This document shows, one piece after another, positions 25,138 through 33,674 of a stretch of 51,834 nt of DNA. Every line of letters begins with the position of its first letter. Positions within the stretch are counted from its first letter, which is position 1. The DNA is from Bacteroidota bacterium (GTDB lineage: Bacteria > Bacteroidota > Ignavibacteria > UBA10030 > UBA8401), in contig WBUG01000018.1 of NCBI GenBank assembly GCA_008933835.1, positions 1 to 51,834 of the forward strand, read 5' to 3'. The notes under the pieces were generated by a model that was given only the letters and a program-made list of their open reading frames with translations, had not been told where the DNA came from and searched no databases. A program made the position numbers and the translations under genes.

Positions 25138-26226
25138 TCAGATGCCGATGCCGAGCACGATGGCGCCGTAATCCGATTGCAGTTCGCGGCCGACAAGCTC
25201 GTAGTTCGGCTTCATGATCACCATCCGGTACGACAGGGTCGTGCCGTCGGTGAACATGAGACCGGCGGACCAGGTGAAGCCGAACGGGAACGCGGTCTCC
25301 GATTCGACGCTGGAGGAAAAGAAGGTGCTCCTGATCGTGACGTCCGGCAGTTCGTAGAAGCCGAACGCCGCCTCGCCCGAGACGAACAGGTTGACGTCGT
25401 CGTCCAGCGGCACAAGAAGCCCGAGTCCGGCGTAGATGGCGATGCTCGTGAACATCTCGCTCTCGGACTCGACGGTGGCCGTCCCGCCGATGGACGAATT
25501 CATCGCCTCAAGGTCAAGTCCGTTGAAGCTGGCGATGGTGCCGATGGGGATGTAGAAGTTCTCCGCGATGCGGACGCGCCCTTCGATGCCGAAACCGAAT
25601 CCTCCCGTTGCGAACCCGGCGTCGTTCCCTTCGGTCGCGCCGAACGAGCCGCTGGGCATCGTATACGCGCCGAAGATGGCACCGCCGAGGTCATCGTAGG
25701 ACGATGCGTCATACGACGACGGGGATGAGAACACCGGCGTTTCCGTTTTCGCCTTCACAAAGAACGGCTGTTTCGCCGCCGCCTTCTGATTGCCGGCGAT
25801 GACCGTCACCGGCACGGTACCGGCGTCCATGTCCTCCGGCACCCGGAAGCTGACCGCATCCGCTTTCCATTGCTCGGGTGTGACTCGTTCTTTTCCCAGC
25901 ATCACGGCGCCGTTCGACGGACGCTGTTTCGGGAACGCACCGCGAACCGTCACCAAAGTTCCCGGTTCACCGCTCCTCGGCACGACATCGGTGATCTCGG
26001 GGAAGAACTCGCGCGCGATGTTCCTGATCTCCGAATAGTCGACGAACTCCGTCTCCCCGTTCACTTCGATGACCACGGTCTTGTCCGGGATGCGTTCCAG
26101 GATGGTACCGACGACCGTCGTTCCGTCCTTTTTATAGATGACGTCGAACTCACGACCTTGAGCGGAGAGCGTTCCCGCGGCAATGAACAATGCGGCCGTC
26201 ACCGCGGCGAATTGAAGTATTCTCAT
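25138..26226 (-). CDS. TIG-domain envelope protein with barrel-like C-terminus (paralogue B)
   Basis: 362 residues from the Met at 26226, which begins a clean signal peptide (MRILQFAAVTAALFIAAG); the frame is open to 26283 but the extra residues are polar. Layout matches the protein at 21086-22234: small beta domain (VIYKKDGTTVVGTILERIPD), TIG-like domain (PRSGEPGTLVTVRGAFPKQR), a linker, and a glycine/aromatic-rich barrel-like C-terminus that ends ALVLGIGI-like (here IVLGIGI). No strong ribosome-binding site is visible. It is the first gene of the caspase group on this strand. Confidence 0.8.
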   Translation of the reverse strand: MRILQFAAVTAALFIAAGTLSAQGREFDVIYKKDGTTVVGTILERIPDKTVVIEVNGETEFVDYSEIRNIAREFFPEITDVVPRSGEPGTLVTVRGAFPKQRPSNGAVMLGKERVTPEQWKADAVSFRVPEDMDAGTVPVTVIAGNQKAAAKQPFFVKAKTETPVFSSPSSYDASSYDDLGGAIFGAYTMPSGSFGATEGNDAGFATGGFGFGIEGRVRIAENFYIPIGTIASFNGLDLEAMNSSIGGTATVESESEMFTSIAIYAGLGLLVPLDDDVNLFVSGEAAFGFYELPDVTIRSTFFSSSVESETAFPFGFTWSAGLMFTDGTTLSYRMVIMKPNYELVGRELQSDYGAIVLGIGI

Positions 26227-26326
26227 ACAGACCGATGAATGATGTTGTAGGGAGGTCACACGAAAATAGCGATTCCGCCACATTCATGCAAATTGTTCGA
26301 CGGAACCGATGCATTCCCGCAATAGG

Positions 26327-26351
26327 GAAACACCGGCTGGCGGGCCGGTGT
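26327..26351 (-). terminator. Hairpin after the first CFA-family gene
   Basis: Arms ACACCGGC (26330-26337) and GCCGGTGT (26344-26351) pair perfectly; on the minus strand the hairpin is followed by TTTCCC. A second, wider pair (ATTCCGCCAC at 26272-26281 with GTGGCGGAAT at 26354-26363) encloses it. Terminator function is likely but the T-run is weak. Confidence 0.55.
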
Positions 26352-26379
26352 CGTGGCGGAATGGCGGAATGTGGTTCGA

Positions 26380-27645
26380 CTAATAGGAACGGTTGTTCGG
26401 TCTCGTCAGGACCATCTGCACGACGGAGATGTTCCGGGTGGCGAAACCGGCCTCGCAGTAACTCAGATAGTAGTTCCATTTCCGGATGAAGCGATCGTCG
26501 AAGCCCAGGGCCCGCACCCGGTCCAGCCGGCGGTTGAACGCCTCTCGCCACTGCGCCAGCGTCGCGGCGTAGTCCCCTCCGAAGTCCTTCATGTCCAGCA
26601 GATGCATGTCACCGGTGGCGTTGACCGCCTTCACCATCGCGCTGATGGAGGGAAGGAGCGTGCCGGGGAAGATGTGGGTCTGAATGAAGTCCACACCGGT
26701 GCGGAACTGGTCGTACCGCGAATCCGGCGAGGTGATGACCTGGAACGCCATCAGTCCGTCGGGCTTCACGAGTTCCTGACACTTCCGGAAATAGGCGCCG
26801 AGGAACTCGTGTCCGACCGCCTCGAGCATCTCGATGGAGACGAGCTTGTCGTACCGTCCCGTGAGCGTGCGGTAGTCGGTCAGACGGATGTCGATGCGGT
26901 CCGCCACCCCCTCCCGTTCGAACCGTTCCTTCGCGTACGTGTACTGCTCCTTCGAGATGGTGACGGTGGTGACGCGGCAGCCGTACCGCTTCACGGCGTG
27001 CACCGCAAAGCCGCCCCATCCGCTGCCGATCTCGATCACATGGTCCGCTGCATTGAGACGCAGCTTCCGGCAGAGACGGTCGTACTTCTCCGTCTGCGCC
27101 TCCTCCAGCGTCCGGGCGCCGTTGCGGAAATGGGCGGCGGAGTACGTCATGCCCGGATCGAGCCAGAGAGCGTAGAAGTCGTTGCTCAGGTCGTAATGCT
27201 CCGCGATGTTCCGGCGCGCGCCGGCGACGGTGTTGGAGCGGAGCAGGTGGGCGATGCGGTTGACCCCCTTCAACAGGTTGACCGGCGAGAAGCCCCTCCG
27301 TCCGGAACCGGAGAGGGCCGGCGAGCGGTCGATGTTGTGGATGAACCAGGCGACGACGCCGGTGAGACTGTCGGTCTCCCACTCTCCGTCGATGTACGCC
27401 TCGGCCAGGCCGATGTCTCCGTAGAGCACCGCCCGGCGGAACATGCCGTAGGAACGGACGTGCATCGTGGCGCGGACGTCGGACGACGGGTCGCCGATGC
27501 GGATGGTCTCGCCGTCCGGCAGCGTCAGCAGCATCGTCCCCCTGGTCAGGTCCGCCAGGATGCGCAGGACGATGCGCTCGTAGAGCGAAAACCGTTTGCC
27601 CGACGCGAGCAGGTCGGCGAGGGTGCGTTCTCTCACTTGTTCCAT
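26380..27645 (-). CDS. Cyclopropane-fatty-acyl-phospholipid synthase family methyltransferase (copy 1)
   Basis: 421 residues, close to the length of E. coli Cfa. It has the full family layout: an N-terminal lipid-binding helical domain (about 1-140) and a SAM-dependent methyltransferase domain with motif I VIEIGSGWGG and the flanking NIAEHYDLSNDFYALWLD. The GHEFLGAYF and THIFPG motifs follow. These enzymes transfer a methyl or methylene group from SAM to the double bond of an unsaturated acyl chain in membrane phospholipids. It is the last gene of the lipid cluster and its start overlaps the DUF1365 gene by 13 bp. A second, shorter family member lies at 30572-31600, so cyclopropane formation versus another methylation cannot be assigned from sequence alone. 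Confidence 0.92.
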   Translation of the reverse strand: MEQVRERTLADLLASGKRFSLYERIVLRILADLTRGTMLLTLPDGETIRIGDPSSDVRATMHVRSYGMFRRAVLYGDIGLAEAYIDGEWETDSLTGVVAWFIHNIDRSPALSGSGRRGFSPVNLLKGVNRIAHLLRSNTVAGARRNIAEHYDLSNDFYALWLDPGMTYSAAHFRNGARTLEEAQTEKYDRLCRKLRLNAADHVIEIGSGWGGFAVHAVKRYGCRVTTVTISKEQYTYAKERFEREGVADRIDIRLTDYRTLTGRYDKLVSIEMLEAVGHEFLGAYFRKCQELVKPDGLMAFQVITSPDSRYDQFRTGVDFIQTHIFPGTLLPSISAMVKAVNATGDMHLLDMKDFGGDYAATLAQWREAFNRRLDRVRALGFDDRFIRKWNYYLSYCEAGFATRNISVVQMVLTRPNNRSY

Positions 27646-28412
27646 TGAAGGGCTCCTTGCTGGAGTTCGGGATGCTGATGCTTACGGAAGAAGGGCAGTC
27701 GCCGCAACATGAGCTTGAGCGCCTGCCAGTGGATGAGCGTGATGATCCGGAGCGTCATGAACGGGAACCGGAGCGTGTACCACAGCAGACGGGCGTCGGT
27801 CAGCGGCCGGCGCACGCCGGTGAGCGCCGTGAGGAAGAACTTCTTCCCCTCCTTGTGGTCGTTGATGACCACATGCAGCCGCTCGTCCGGCAGACCGAGC
27901 TGGAAATCGAACGACGCGTCGTGGTCGATGAACGGCGAGACGTAGAAGTGTTTCGTCACCGTCCGCCGGAATCCCGTCTCCGTCCGGTCCTCCCGGCGGA
28001 GCAGGAACGGCTTCACCTCTCCGAACGTGTTTCCCACCTCGGGCACGGCACAGAGCGGATTCCCGGCGGTGTCATAGCAATAATAGAACGAGACGGGATT
28101 GAAGACGTACCCGAATGTGCGCACGTTGGTGATGAGCAGGATGCGTCCGACGGTCTCCCGTACGCCGTTCCGGCGGAGGTACTCTTCCAGGTTCTCCCGC
28201 GCCGTCTTCTTTCCGAGCGGAAGATGGTCCGCGTCCCGGAAACTGAAGAGGTTCGGCCGGTCGTGACTGAACAGCCGCAGAGAACGGTGCAGCGTCCCCA
28301 GTTCGTCCAGGTCCAGCGCGAACATGTACACCCGGTACACGAACCGGTTCTTCAACGGCTCGAGCCGGTGGTGCATCACCGTGCATTCATATAATGAAGA
28401 GCTGAATCGCAT
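27633..28412 (-). CDS. DUF1365 family protein
   Basis: 259 residues, typical length for the family (COG3496). Characteristic stretches are YECTVMHHRLEPLKNRFVYR at the N-terminus, RILLITNVRTFGYVFNPVSF in the middle, and KHFYVSPFIDHDASFDF. The biochemical role is not established, but the family is almost always encoded beside an FAD oxidoreductase and a CFA-type methyltransferase, as here. It overlaps the downstream methyltransferase gene by 13 bp. The Met at residue 13 (28376) is an alternative start. A heptanucleotide repeat lies directly upstream. Confidence 0.9.
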   Translation of the reverse strand: MRFSSSLYECTVMHHRLEPLKNRFVYRVYMFALDLDELGTLHRSLRLFSHDRPNLFSFRDADHLPLGKKTARENLEEYLRRNGVRETVGRILLITNVRTFGYVFNPVSFYYCYDTAGNPLCAVPEVGNTFGEVKPFLLRREDRTETGFRRTVTKHFYVSPFIDHDASFDFQLGLPDERLHVVINDHKEGKKFFLTALTGVRRPLTDARLLWYTLRFPFMTLRIITLIHWQALKLMLRRLPFFRKHQHPELQQGALQWNK

Positions 28413-28418
28413 TCTTTC

Positions 28419-28495
28419 TTCTACCTTCTACCTTCTACCTTCCACCTTCTACCATCTACCTTCTACCATCGACCTTCTACCATCGACCTTCTTCC
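28419..28495. repeat. Heptanucleotide tandem repeat, 11 units
   Basis: Eleven contiguous 7-bp units based on TTCTACC, with variants ATCTACC, ATCGACC, TTCCACC and TTCTTCC. A pyrimidine-rich tail continues to about 28545. On the transcribed (minus) strand it reads as repeated GGTAGAA, which resembles Shine-Dalgarno sequence. It occupies the gap between the FAD oxidoreductase stop and the DUF1365 start. The 7-bp period is not a multiple of three and spans no convincing reading frame. Confidence 0.9.
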
Positions 28496-28546
28496 GTCCA
28501 TCGTTCATTTTTTTCTCTTTTCTTTTTTCTTTTTTCTTTCTCATTA

Positions 28547-29812
28547 TCATCCCCTCCATCCCTCTCCTCCCAACCGTTCCGCCAACTCCACCGCAGAGGT
28601 CAACGCATCCTCATGGAAACCGTACCGGAAATAGCTTCCGCAATAGTACAGCGGTCCTTGTTCGTTCAGCGACGGCAGTTCCTTCTGCGCCTTCATCGCC
28701 TCCACCGAGAAGACCGGGTGAGTGTAGACGATCCGCGTGATGCGTTTCGCAGGATGCACCAGTTCTTCGCCGTTGATGTTGACGAAGTAGTTCTTCCGTT
28801 CCGAGACCTGCTGCAGACTGTTCATCCAGTACACGGTGGAGGGGACCATGGAACCGCGCGCGTCGCCGTCGATGCGGTAGTTCCAGGAGGACCACGCCCG
28901 GCGGTTCTTCGGCATCACCGATTCGTCCGTATGCAGCAGGGCGATGTTCTCCTGGTAGCGGAAGGGGGCGAGCAGGCGCCGTTCGCCTTCCGTGGGGGAC
29001 TCCAGCATCGCCAGCGTTTCGTCCGCGTGCGAAGCGAAGATGACCGCATCGAACCGCTCGGACGCGCCGCTGCGCAGCGTCACCGTGGCGCCATCCCGCT
29101 CCCGGCGCACCGAGGCCACCGGCGCGTTCAGACGGATGCGGTCCCGGAACGGCGCGATCAGCCTCTCCCGGTACGACTGGGAGCCGTGCTGTACCGTATA
29201 CCATTGATGCTGCGTGTTCAATCCGAGAAAACCGTGGTTCTTGAAGAAACGGACGAGTGTGTACGCCGGGAACCCGAGCATCTCGTCGATGGGGGTGGAC
29301 CAGACCGCCGAGCTCATCGGGATGAGGTACTTATAGAGCATGTCGTCGCCGTATCCTTTTTCGCGGATGTACTCTGCGAGCGTCATTTCGGCGTAGCGGA
29401 ACTCCGTCAGCACCTCTTCGCATTCCGTGTTGAAGCGGTCGATCTGCCGGAGCATCGCGATGTAGCGCGGATTGAAGAGGTTCCGCCGCTGGGCGAAGAG
29501 TCCGTTGAGACCGGTGCCGCTGAACTCCAGCCCGCTCGCGCTGTGACGCACGGAGAAGGACATCGAGGTCTTCTTCGTCGGCACCTCCAGCTCCGCGAAG
29601 AGCCGCAGCAGGTTCGGATAGGTGACGTGATTGAAGACCATGAAGCCGGTGTCGATATGGACCGGCGTCCCCTCTTCGTCCACCGTCACCGTGTTGGTGT
29701 GGCCGCCGACGTAGTCGTTCTTCTCGAACAGGGTGACGTCGTACTTCCGGTGCAGGAAGTGCGCCGCGCCCATGCCGGCGATGCCGGTGCCGATGATGGC
29801 GAGTTTCTTCAT
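28547..29812 (-). CDS. NAD(P)/FAD-dependent oxidoreductase (COG2907, amine-oxidase fold)
   Basis: 421 residues. The N-terminus MKKLAIIGTGIAGMGAAHFL is a dinucleotide-binding GxGxxG motif, followed by FEKNDYVGGHTNTV, the GG-doublet region of the amine-oxidase/desaturase flavoproteins. The body (IDTGFMVFNHVTYPNLLRLF) matches COG2907. Members of this group sit with CFA-type methyltransferases and DUF1365 in many Proteobacteria, where related genes have been linked to modification (methylation, desaturation, furan formation) of membrane fatty acids. Here it probably oxidises or desaturates a lipid acyl chain (inference). It begins 52 bp after the stop of the secreted protein at 29865-30575. Confidence 0.9.
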   Translation of the reverse strand: MKKLAIIGTGIAGMGAAHFLHRKYDVTLFEKNDYVGGHTNTVTVDEEGTPVHIDTGFMVFNHVTYPNLLRLFAELEVPTKKTSMSFSVRHSASGLEFSGTGLNGLFAQRRNLFNPRYIAMLRQIDRFNTECEEVLTEFRYAEMTLAEYIREKGYGDDMLYKYLIPMSSAVWSTPIDEMLGFPAYTLVRFFKNHGFLGLNTQHQWYTVQHGSQSYRERLIAPFRDRIRLNAPVASVRRERDGATVTLRSGASERFDAVIFASHADETLAMLESPTEGERRLLAPFRYQENIALLHTDESVMPKNRRAWSSWNYRIDGDARGSMVPSTVYWMNSLQQVSERKNYFVNINGEELVHPAKRITRIVYTHPVFSVEAMKAQKELPSLNEQGPLYYCGSYFRYGFHEDALTSAVELAERLGGEGWRG

Positions 29813-29864
29813 CTCAGTCGTTTGCTGTCGTAGGACGTCGTCGTTCGTCGGGGGAGCGTGATGT

Positions 29865-30575
29865 TCACGGTCCCGGTTTGTCGAATGTCACCCGGACAAG
29901 GTAGGCCTTCCCGCTCCGGTCGTAAATATTGGAAATACCTTCATAGTTCAATGCGCGCCGCGTCTCCGCATCGTACCACACCACCACGGGGTCCACGAAC
30001 AGCCGGATGTACCAATGGTCCGACTCGAAGCGGACCACCATCGCCTTCCGTCCCCGGAACATCTCCTCCCGCTCCTTTACAACGCGGAACTGGAAGTAAT
30101 CAAGCTGGGACGGAACGCCGAGGTTGAATCCCACCTTCTCCCCCCGCTCCAGTCTGTCCCATGACTGACGGACCAGCACGTTCAGTCCCGCATCCACCGC
30201 CACCGTGCCGGGAATGGAGAGTGTCCGTTCGTTCAGCGAGGAGCCGTGCTTCTCCTTCTCGAACAGTTTCAGCCCGCCGGCGGCCGGTTCGGCCCCTTCG
30301 ATCGTTCCGTAGCGGAAATCTTCGAGACGGAACGCCGCCGCGGAGGAGCCGTTGAGCACGATGCGCTTCTCGGCGATGACCGCCCGGTTCGGGTCGCGGT
30401 AAGTGATGACGGAACGGACGTGCTCCCCTCCTTCGTACACCGCTTCGTGCTCTTCGAAGTAGATGACCGTTCCGCTCTTCAGGTCCGTGGCGGTGCCGGT
30501 GTACCGCTGCGTCTCCGTGCGGTTCTCGGACCGAACGACGGACGCCATCAGGAGGATGACAAGGAGTGTCTTCAT
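29865..30575 (-). CDS. Secreted protein of unknown function in the lipid cluster
   Basis: 236 residues. Short signal peptide ([16 protein letters not shown]) and a beta-rich body with repeated antiparallel-strand patterns ([40 protein letters not shown]). This suggests a lipocalin- or DUF3108-like beta fold; the resemblance is structural impression only. The ATG overlaps the stop of the second methyltransferase by 4 bp (ATGA), so the two are coupled. A secreted beta-sheet protein here could carry or sense modified lipids. No family is claimed. Confidence 0.75.
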   Translation of the reverse strand: MKTLLVILLMASVVRSENRTETQRYTGTATDLKSGTVIYFEEHEAVYEGGEHVRSVITYRDPNRAVIAEKRIVLNGSSAAAFRLEDFRYGTIEGAEPAAGGLKLFEKEKHGSSLNERTLSIPGTVAVDAGLNVLVRQSWDRLERGEKVGFNLGVPSQLDYFQFRVVKEREEMFRGRKAMVVRFESDHWYIRLFVDPVVVWYDAETRRALNYEGISNIYDRSGKAYLVRVTFDKPGP

Positions 30576-31600
30576 CGCGCTTTCGTGAAGAGGTAGTGAC
30601 TGACCAGCCATTCGTTCCCGTTCCGGTATCCCCACAGCTCGGCGCATGCCATGAAGAAGACGCGCCAGTAGACCCACCATTTCGTCTCGTTCTCCTTGCC
30701 GTACGTTGCCGCCAGGATGGGACGGATCTCCGCTTCGTGCCGGTCCATGTTCGCCAGCCACGCTTCGCTCGTCTTCTGGTAATGCGTCCCCGGCACATGC
30801 CAGTGCTTCTCGATGCGGACATCCTTCGCGAAGTAGAGCAGCAGGTCGTCGCTCGGCATGATGCCGCCGGTGAAGAAGTACCGGGACATCCAATCGCTCT
30901 CGTCCTTCACCTCGAAGAGGTACGCGAAGTCCCGGTGGGTGAAGATGTGGACGAAGAGCTTCCCCTCCGGCCGCAGCATCCGCGAGACCTTCTCCAGCAG
31001 CCGCTCGTAGTTCCGCATGTGCTCGAACATCTCCACCGACACCACGCGGTCGAACTGCTCGTGCAGTTCGAACGTGTTCATGTCCGCCGTGATGATGGTC
31101 AGGTTCGTCAGACCGCGCTTCGCCGCCTCGGCATCGATGTACTCCTTCTGCGTGCGGGAGTTCGAGACGCCGGTGATGGAGGAATTGGGGAACCGGGCCG
31201 CCATGAACAGGGAGAGCGAACCCCAGCCGCAGCCCAGTTCCAGCACCGTCATGCCGTCCTTCAGTTCCGCCCGTTCCACCGTCAGCGCCAGCATGTCCGC
31301 TTCGGACCGGTCGATGGAATCCACCCCCGCGTTCCAGTAGCCGGAGCTGTACTTCATATGCTTTCCCATCACGAGCCGGAAGAACTCCGTCGGCACTTCG
31401 TAGTGCTGTTCGTTCGCCTCGGCGGTGTTCTCGGCGATGGGTCCGCTCTTCAGCCGCGCGATGAGGGCCGAGAGATGCGCCTGCTGCGCCTCCGCGTTCG
31501 GTTTCGTCTCCTCCCGAAGACGCTGCGCGAGCAGACGGCGGATGCCGAAACGGATGAGCGGGTCGGGGAGGAGGTTCTTTTCGAGAAGAGAAGAAATCAT
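30572..31600 (-). CDS. CFA-synthase-like SAM methyltransferase (copy 2, shorter)
   Basis: 342 residues. It lacks most of the N-terminal lipid-binding domain of classic Cfa and begins the methyltransferase part early ([21 protein letters not shown], given as two adjoining stretches [11 protein letters not shown] and [11 protein letters not shown]). Motif I is [29 protein letters not shown] and [13 protein letters not shown] follow. This shape matches the second methyltransferase often present in COG2907/DUF1365 clusters. Substrate is probably an unsaturated fatty acyl chain. It is coupled to the downstream secreted-protein gene, and upstream a perfect 18-bp inverted repeat separates it from the DUF1295 gene. 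Confidence 0.9.
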   Translation of the reverse strand: MISSLLEKNLLPDPLIRFGIRRLLAQRLREETKPNAEAQQAHLSALIARLKSGPIAENTAEANEQHYEVPTEFFRLVMGKHMKYSSGYWNAGVDSIDRSEADMLALTVERAELKDGMTVLELGCGWGSLSLFMAARFPNSSITGVSNSRTQKEYIDAEAAKRGLTNLTIITADMNTFELHEQFDRVVSVEMFEHMRNYERLLEKVSRMLRPEGKLFVHIFTHRDFAYLFEVKDESDWMSRYFFTGGIMPSDDLLLYFAKDVRIEKHWHVPGTHYQKTSEAWLANMDRHEAEIRPILAATYGKENETKWWVYWRVFFMACAELWGYRNGNEWLVSHYLFTKAR

Positions 31601-31635
31601 AGGAGAAAAATGATAATCAATTGAATCATTGGATC

Positions 31636-31693
31636 ATTGATTCATCGGTTCATCGGACAATGATTCAATGAATCAATGAACCGATGAATCAAT
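31636..31693. repeat. Perfect 18-bp inverted repeat with inner palindrome
   Basis: Arms ATTGATTCATCGGTTCAT (31636-31653) and ATGAACCGATGAATCAAT (31676-31693) are exactly complementary. The 22-nt centre itself contains TGATTC-AAT-GAATCA. The whole 97-bp gap is built from variants of ATGATTCAT. There is no T-run on the minus strand, so it is more likely an mRNA-stability or processing hairpin, or a repeat element, than a terminator. Confidence 0.85.
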
Positions 31694-31697
31694 TTCG

Positions 31698-32486
31698 TTA
31701 ACGGTTCTTTTTGAACCACGGAACAAACGCGCTCGTGGTCCGCTGGTACTCCCGGTACCGTTCGCCTTTGGAGCGGATCGCGTTCTCTTCGGTCAGCGGG
31801 ATGCCGGTGATGCGGAGCAGCACGTAGAGCATCCCGGCCGGGGCGTACAGGGTGAGCCAGCCCCACGGCGTGACGGAGGCCATCAGGAAGTACGACACCC
31901 AGATGAGCCATTCGAAGAAGTAGTTGGGATGCCGCGAGTAGTTCCACAGACCGCGCCGGCACACTTCCCCCTTGTTCGCCGGGTCGCTCTTGAACGCGTG
32001 CAGCTGCGCGTCCGACACTGCCTGGCCGATCACCGAGACGAACCACACACCGATGCCCGCCACTTCCAGCCAGTGCAGCGAGGGGGAGGGATTCGCCGCG
32101 ATGAGGATGAACGGCACCGTCATGATGACGATGGTGACCGCCTGGTACTGGTAGAACATGAAGTACCGGAACGGGATGTTCTTCCCCCATCCCTTCTCCA
32201 GCATGTCGTACCGTGCGTCGTGGTGCGACCCCAGCACGCGGGTGAAGAGCAGATAGAGACCGAGACGGAGACCCCACAGACCGGTCATCGCACCGAGCAC
32301 CAGCCGCCGCATCGCGTCGCCTTCACCGGACCACGCGTACAGCATGCCGATGAGTGCGAGACCGATCCCCCACCCTGCATCCACGATCATCGGCTTGTTC
32401 GTCACGCGGTAGATGAGCCACAGCAGACACATCATCGCGAAGACGAATCCCCAGCCGTACAACGATGTCAACAGCACCGTTTCCAT
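31698..32486 (-). CDS. DUF1295 family (steroid 5-alpha-reductase-like) membrane protein
   Basis: 262 residues with about seven hydrophobic segments. The C-terminal signature CRRGLWNYSRHPNYFFEWLI, followed by REYQRTTSAFVPWF, is diagnostic of DUF1295, related to steroid 5-alpha-reductase and isoprenylcysteine methyltransferase folds. The family probably uses NAD(P)H to reduce a double bond in a lipid, but this is unproven. It lies 4 bp after the DUF1475-like gene and fits the lipid-modification theme of the cluster. Confidence 0.92.
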   Translation of the reverse strand: METVLLTSLYGWGFVFAMMCLLWLIYRVTNKPMIVDAGWGIGLALIGMLYAWSGEGDAMRRLVLGAMTGLWGLRLGLYLLFTRVLGSHHDARYDMLEKGWGKNIPFRYFMFYQYQAVTIVIMTVPFILIAANPSPSLHWLEVAGIGVWFVSVIGQAVSDAQLHAFKSDPANKGEVCRRGLWNYSRHPNYFFEWLIWVSYFLMASVTPWGWLTLYAPAGMLYVLLRITGIPLTEENAIRSKGERYREYQRTTSAFVPWFKKNR

Positions 32487-32490
32487 ATCG

Positions 32491-32820
32491 TCACTTCCTC
32501 AGCAGAACGTTGTGCAGCCCCTCGCCCTTCTTCAGCCGGAAGATCTGCAGCAGCACGTACGCCGTGACCGCGATGCTGCCGAGTCCGACGAAGAGCACCG
32601 TCCATACTCCCTTCAGAACGATGGACGACTCCTTATAATAGACCCAGAGAAGGAGCACCAGAATGAGCGCGTAGAAATCCCACAGCGTCGCCCGCATCCA
32701 CGGGATGCTCGCCAGGAAATCCCATTCTTTGAACAGATTGCTTTCGAGACTCGTGGAGATGACGATGTAGACGACCCACACGAAGGTGGCGGAAAGAAGG
32801 GCGATAAGACCATTTTTCAT
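32491..32820 (-). CDS. Small DUF1475-like membrane protein
   Basis: 109 residues. The start at 32820 has an AGGAGA site a few bases upstream; the frame is open to 33021, but that extension crosses a terminator. Three hydrophobic helices are visible (GLIALLSATFVWVVYIVI, DFYALILVLLLWVYY, VWTVLFVGLGSIAVTAYVLL). SIPWMRATLWDFYALI suggests Pfam DUF1475, from memory and not checked. It is the first gene after the desaturase terminator, so the cluster promoter should lie in 32821-32895. Confidence 0.7.
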   Translation of the reverse strand: MKNGLIALLSATFVWVVYIVISTSLESNLFKEWDFLASIPWMRATLWDFYALILVLLLWVYYKESSIVLKGVWTVLFVGLGSIAVTAYVLLQIFRLKKGEGLHNVLLRK

Positions 32821-32894
32821 GCGTGTTTCTCCTAATTTCCATAGTGAACGCCCGATTTGCACGAAAAGTTCAAACCAATTCGGACGGTGACAAC

Positions 32895-32925
32895 AAAAAA
32901 CCCCGAAGATTCCGGGGCTTTTTGT
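32895..32925. terminator. Intrinsic terminator between desaturase and lipid cluster
   Basis: The hairpin GCCCCGGAATCTTCGGGG on the minus strand is followed by TTTTTTG; on the plus strand it also ends in a T-run. It lies 8 nt after the desaturase stop and so separates that gene from the downstream lipid operon. Confidence 0.88.
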
Positions 32926-32930
32926 GAGTT

Positions 32931-33674
32931 CTACTGTATCTCCGCACTTCTCGTCATTCGAATGATGCCGAGCCATTCGAACAGCTTCATGAACGGATAG
33001 GTCGGATCGAATTCGAACCATTTCTTGGCGAAGTTCGCACTGTTCGGATAGCGGTGGTGATTGTTCTGGAACAGTTCCCCCATCGTCACGAAGTCCAGCG
33101 GAAGCGTATTGCGGGACTGGTCTCCGGTGTCATGGAAATTGACGTATCCCAGCTTATGGCCGAACCAGTTCACGATGCCGCCGTGAATCGGCCCCATGAT
33201 GAAATGGGCCGGGAGAAGCAGATACCAATACCAGGCATCGGCGTAGTATATATAGAACAGCGTATACGCGATTCCCCACAACACCCGCGGTATCCATGCC
33301 GCCGAGAGACGGTCAAGAACCTTCCATTCCGGTATCCCCTTCTCAAAATTCTCGCCGGGAGAGACTTTCCGCATCAGGATGTCGATGTAGATGTCATAGG
33401 TACGGGACATCATCCGGAACATGCTCTTGAAATAGTGGGGAGAATGCGGGTCCTTCTCCGTATCGCTGTACGCATGATGCATCCGGTGCATCACCGCATA
33501 CGCCCGGGGATTGAGGAAAGAGGAGCCCTGCGTGATGAAGGTGAAGAGATAGAAGAACTTCTCCCAGAACGGGCTCATCGTGAACATCTTATGCGCCGCA
33601 TAGCGGTGCAGGAAGAAGGTCTGGCTGAAGAGGGAAAGGAACCAGTGTCCGACGAAGAAAATGGGGATTGCCAT
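32931..33674 (-). CDS. Membrane fatty acid desaturase (acyl-CoA/acyl-lipid type)
   Basis: 247 residues, on the short side for the family. It carries the three histidine boxes of di-iron membrane desaturases: HRYAAH near the N-terminus, HRMHH, and the late QNNHHRYPNSANFAKKW. Several long hydrophobic segments lie between them. The family introduces a cis double bond, usually at carbon 9, into saturated acyl chains, with oxygen as co-substrate. It would supply the unsaturated substrate for the two methyltransferases downstream (inference). It has its own terminator and is divergent from the M1 peptidase gene. Confidence 0.92.
   Translation of the reverse strand: MAIPIFFVGHWFLSLFSQTFFLHRYAAHKMFTMSPFWEKFFYLFTFITQGSSFLNPRAYAVMHRMHHAYSDTEKDPHSPHYFKSMFRMMSRTYDIYIDILMRKVSPGENFEKGIPEWKVLDRLSAAWIPRVLWGIAYTLFYIYYADAWYWYLLLPAHFIMGPIHGGIVNWFGHKLGYVNFHDTGDQSRNTLPLDFVTMGELFQNNHHRYPNSANFAKKWFEFDPTYPFMKLFEWLGIIRMTRSAEIQ

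Noticed and set aside
28419-28495. Possible CRISPR array
   Set aside because: Units are contiguous 7-mers with no spacers and no cas genes are nearby.
28324-28740. 138-codon plus-strand frame across the heptamer array
   Set aside because: It is mostly the repeat and poly-pyrimidine tract translated as Leu/Pro/Ser/Thr/Phe, and antisense to DUF1365 and the FAD oxidoreductase.
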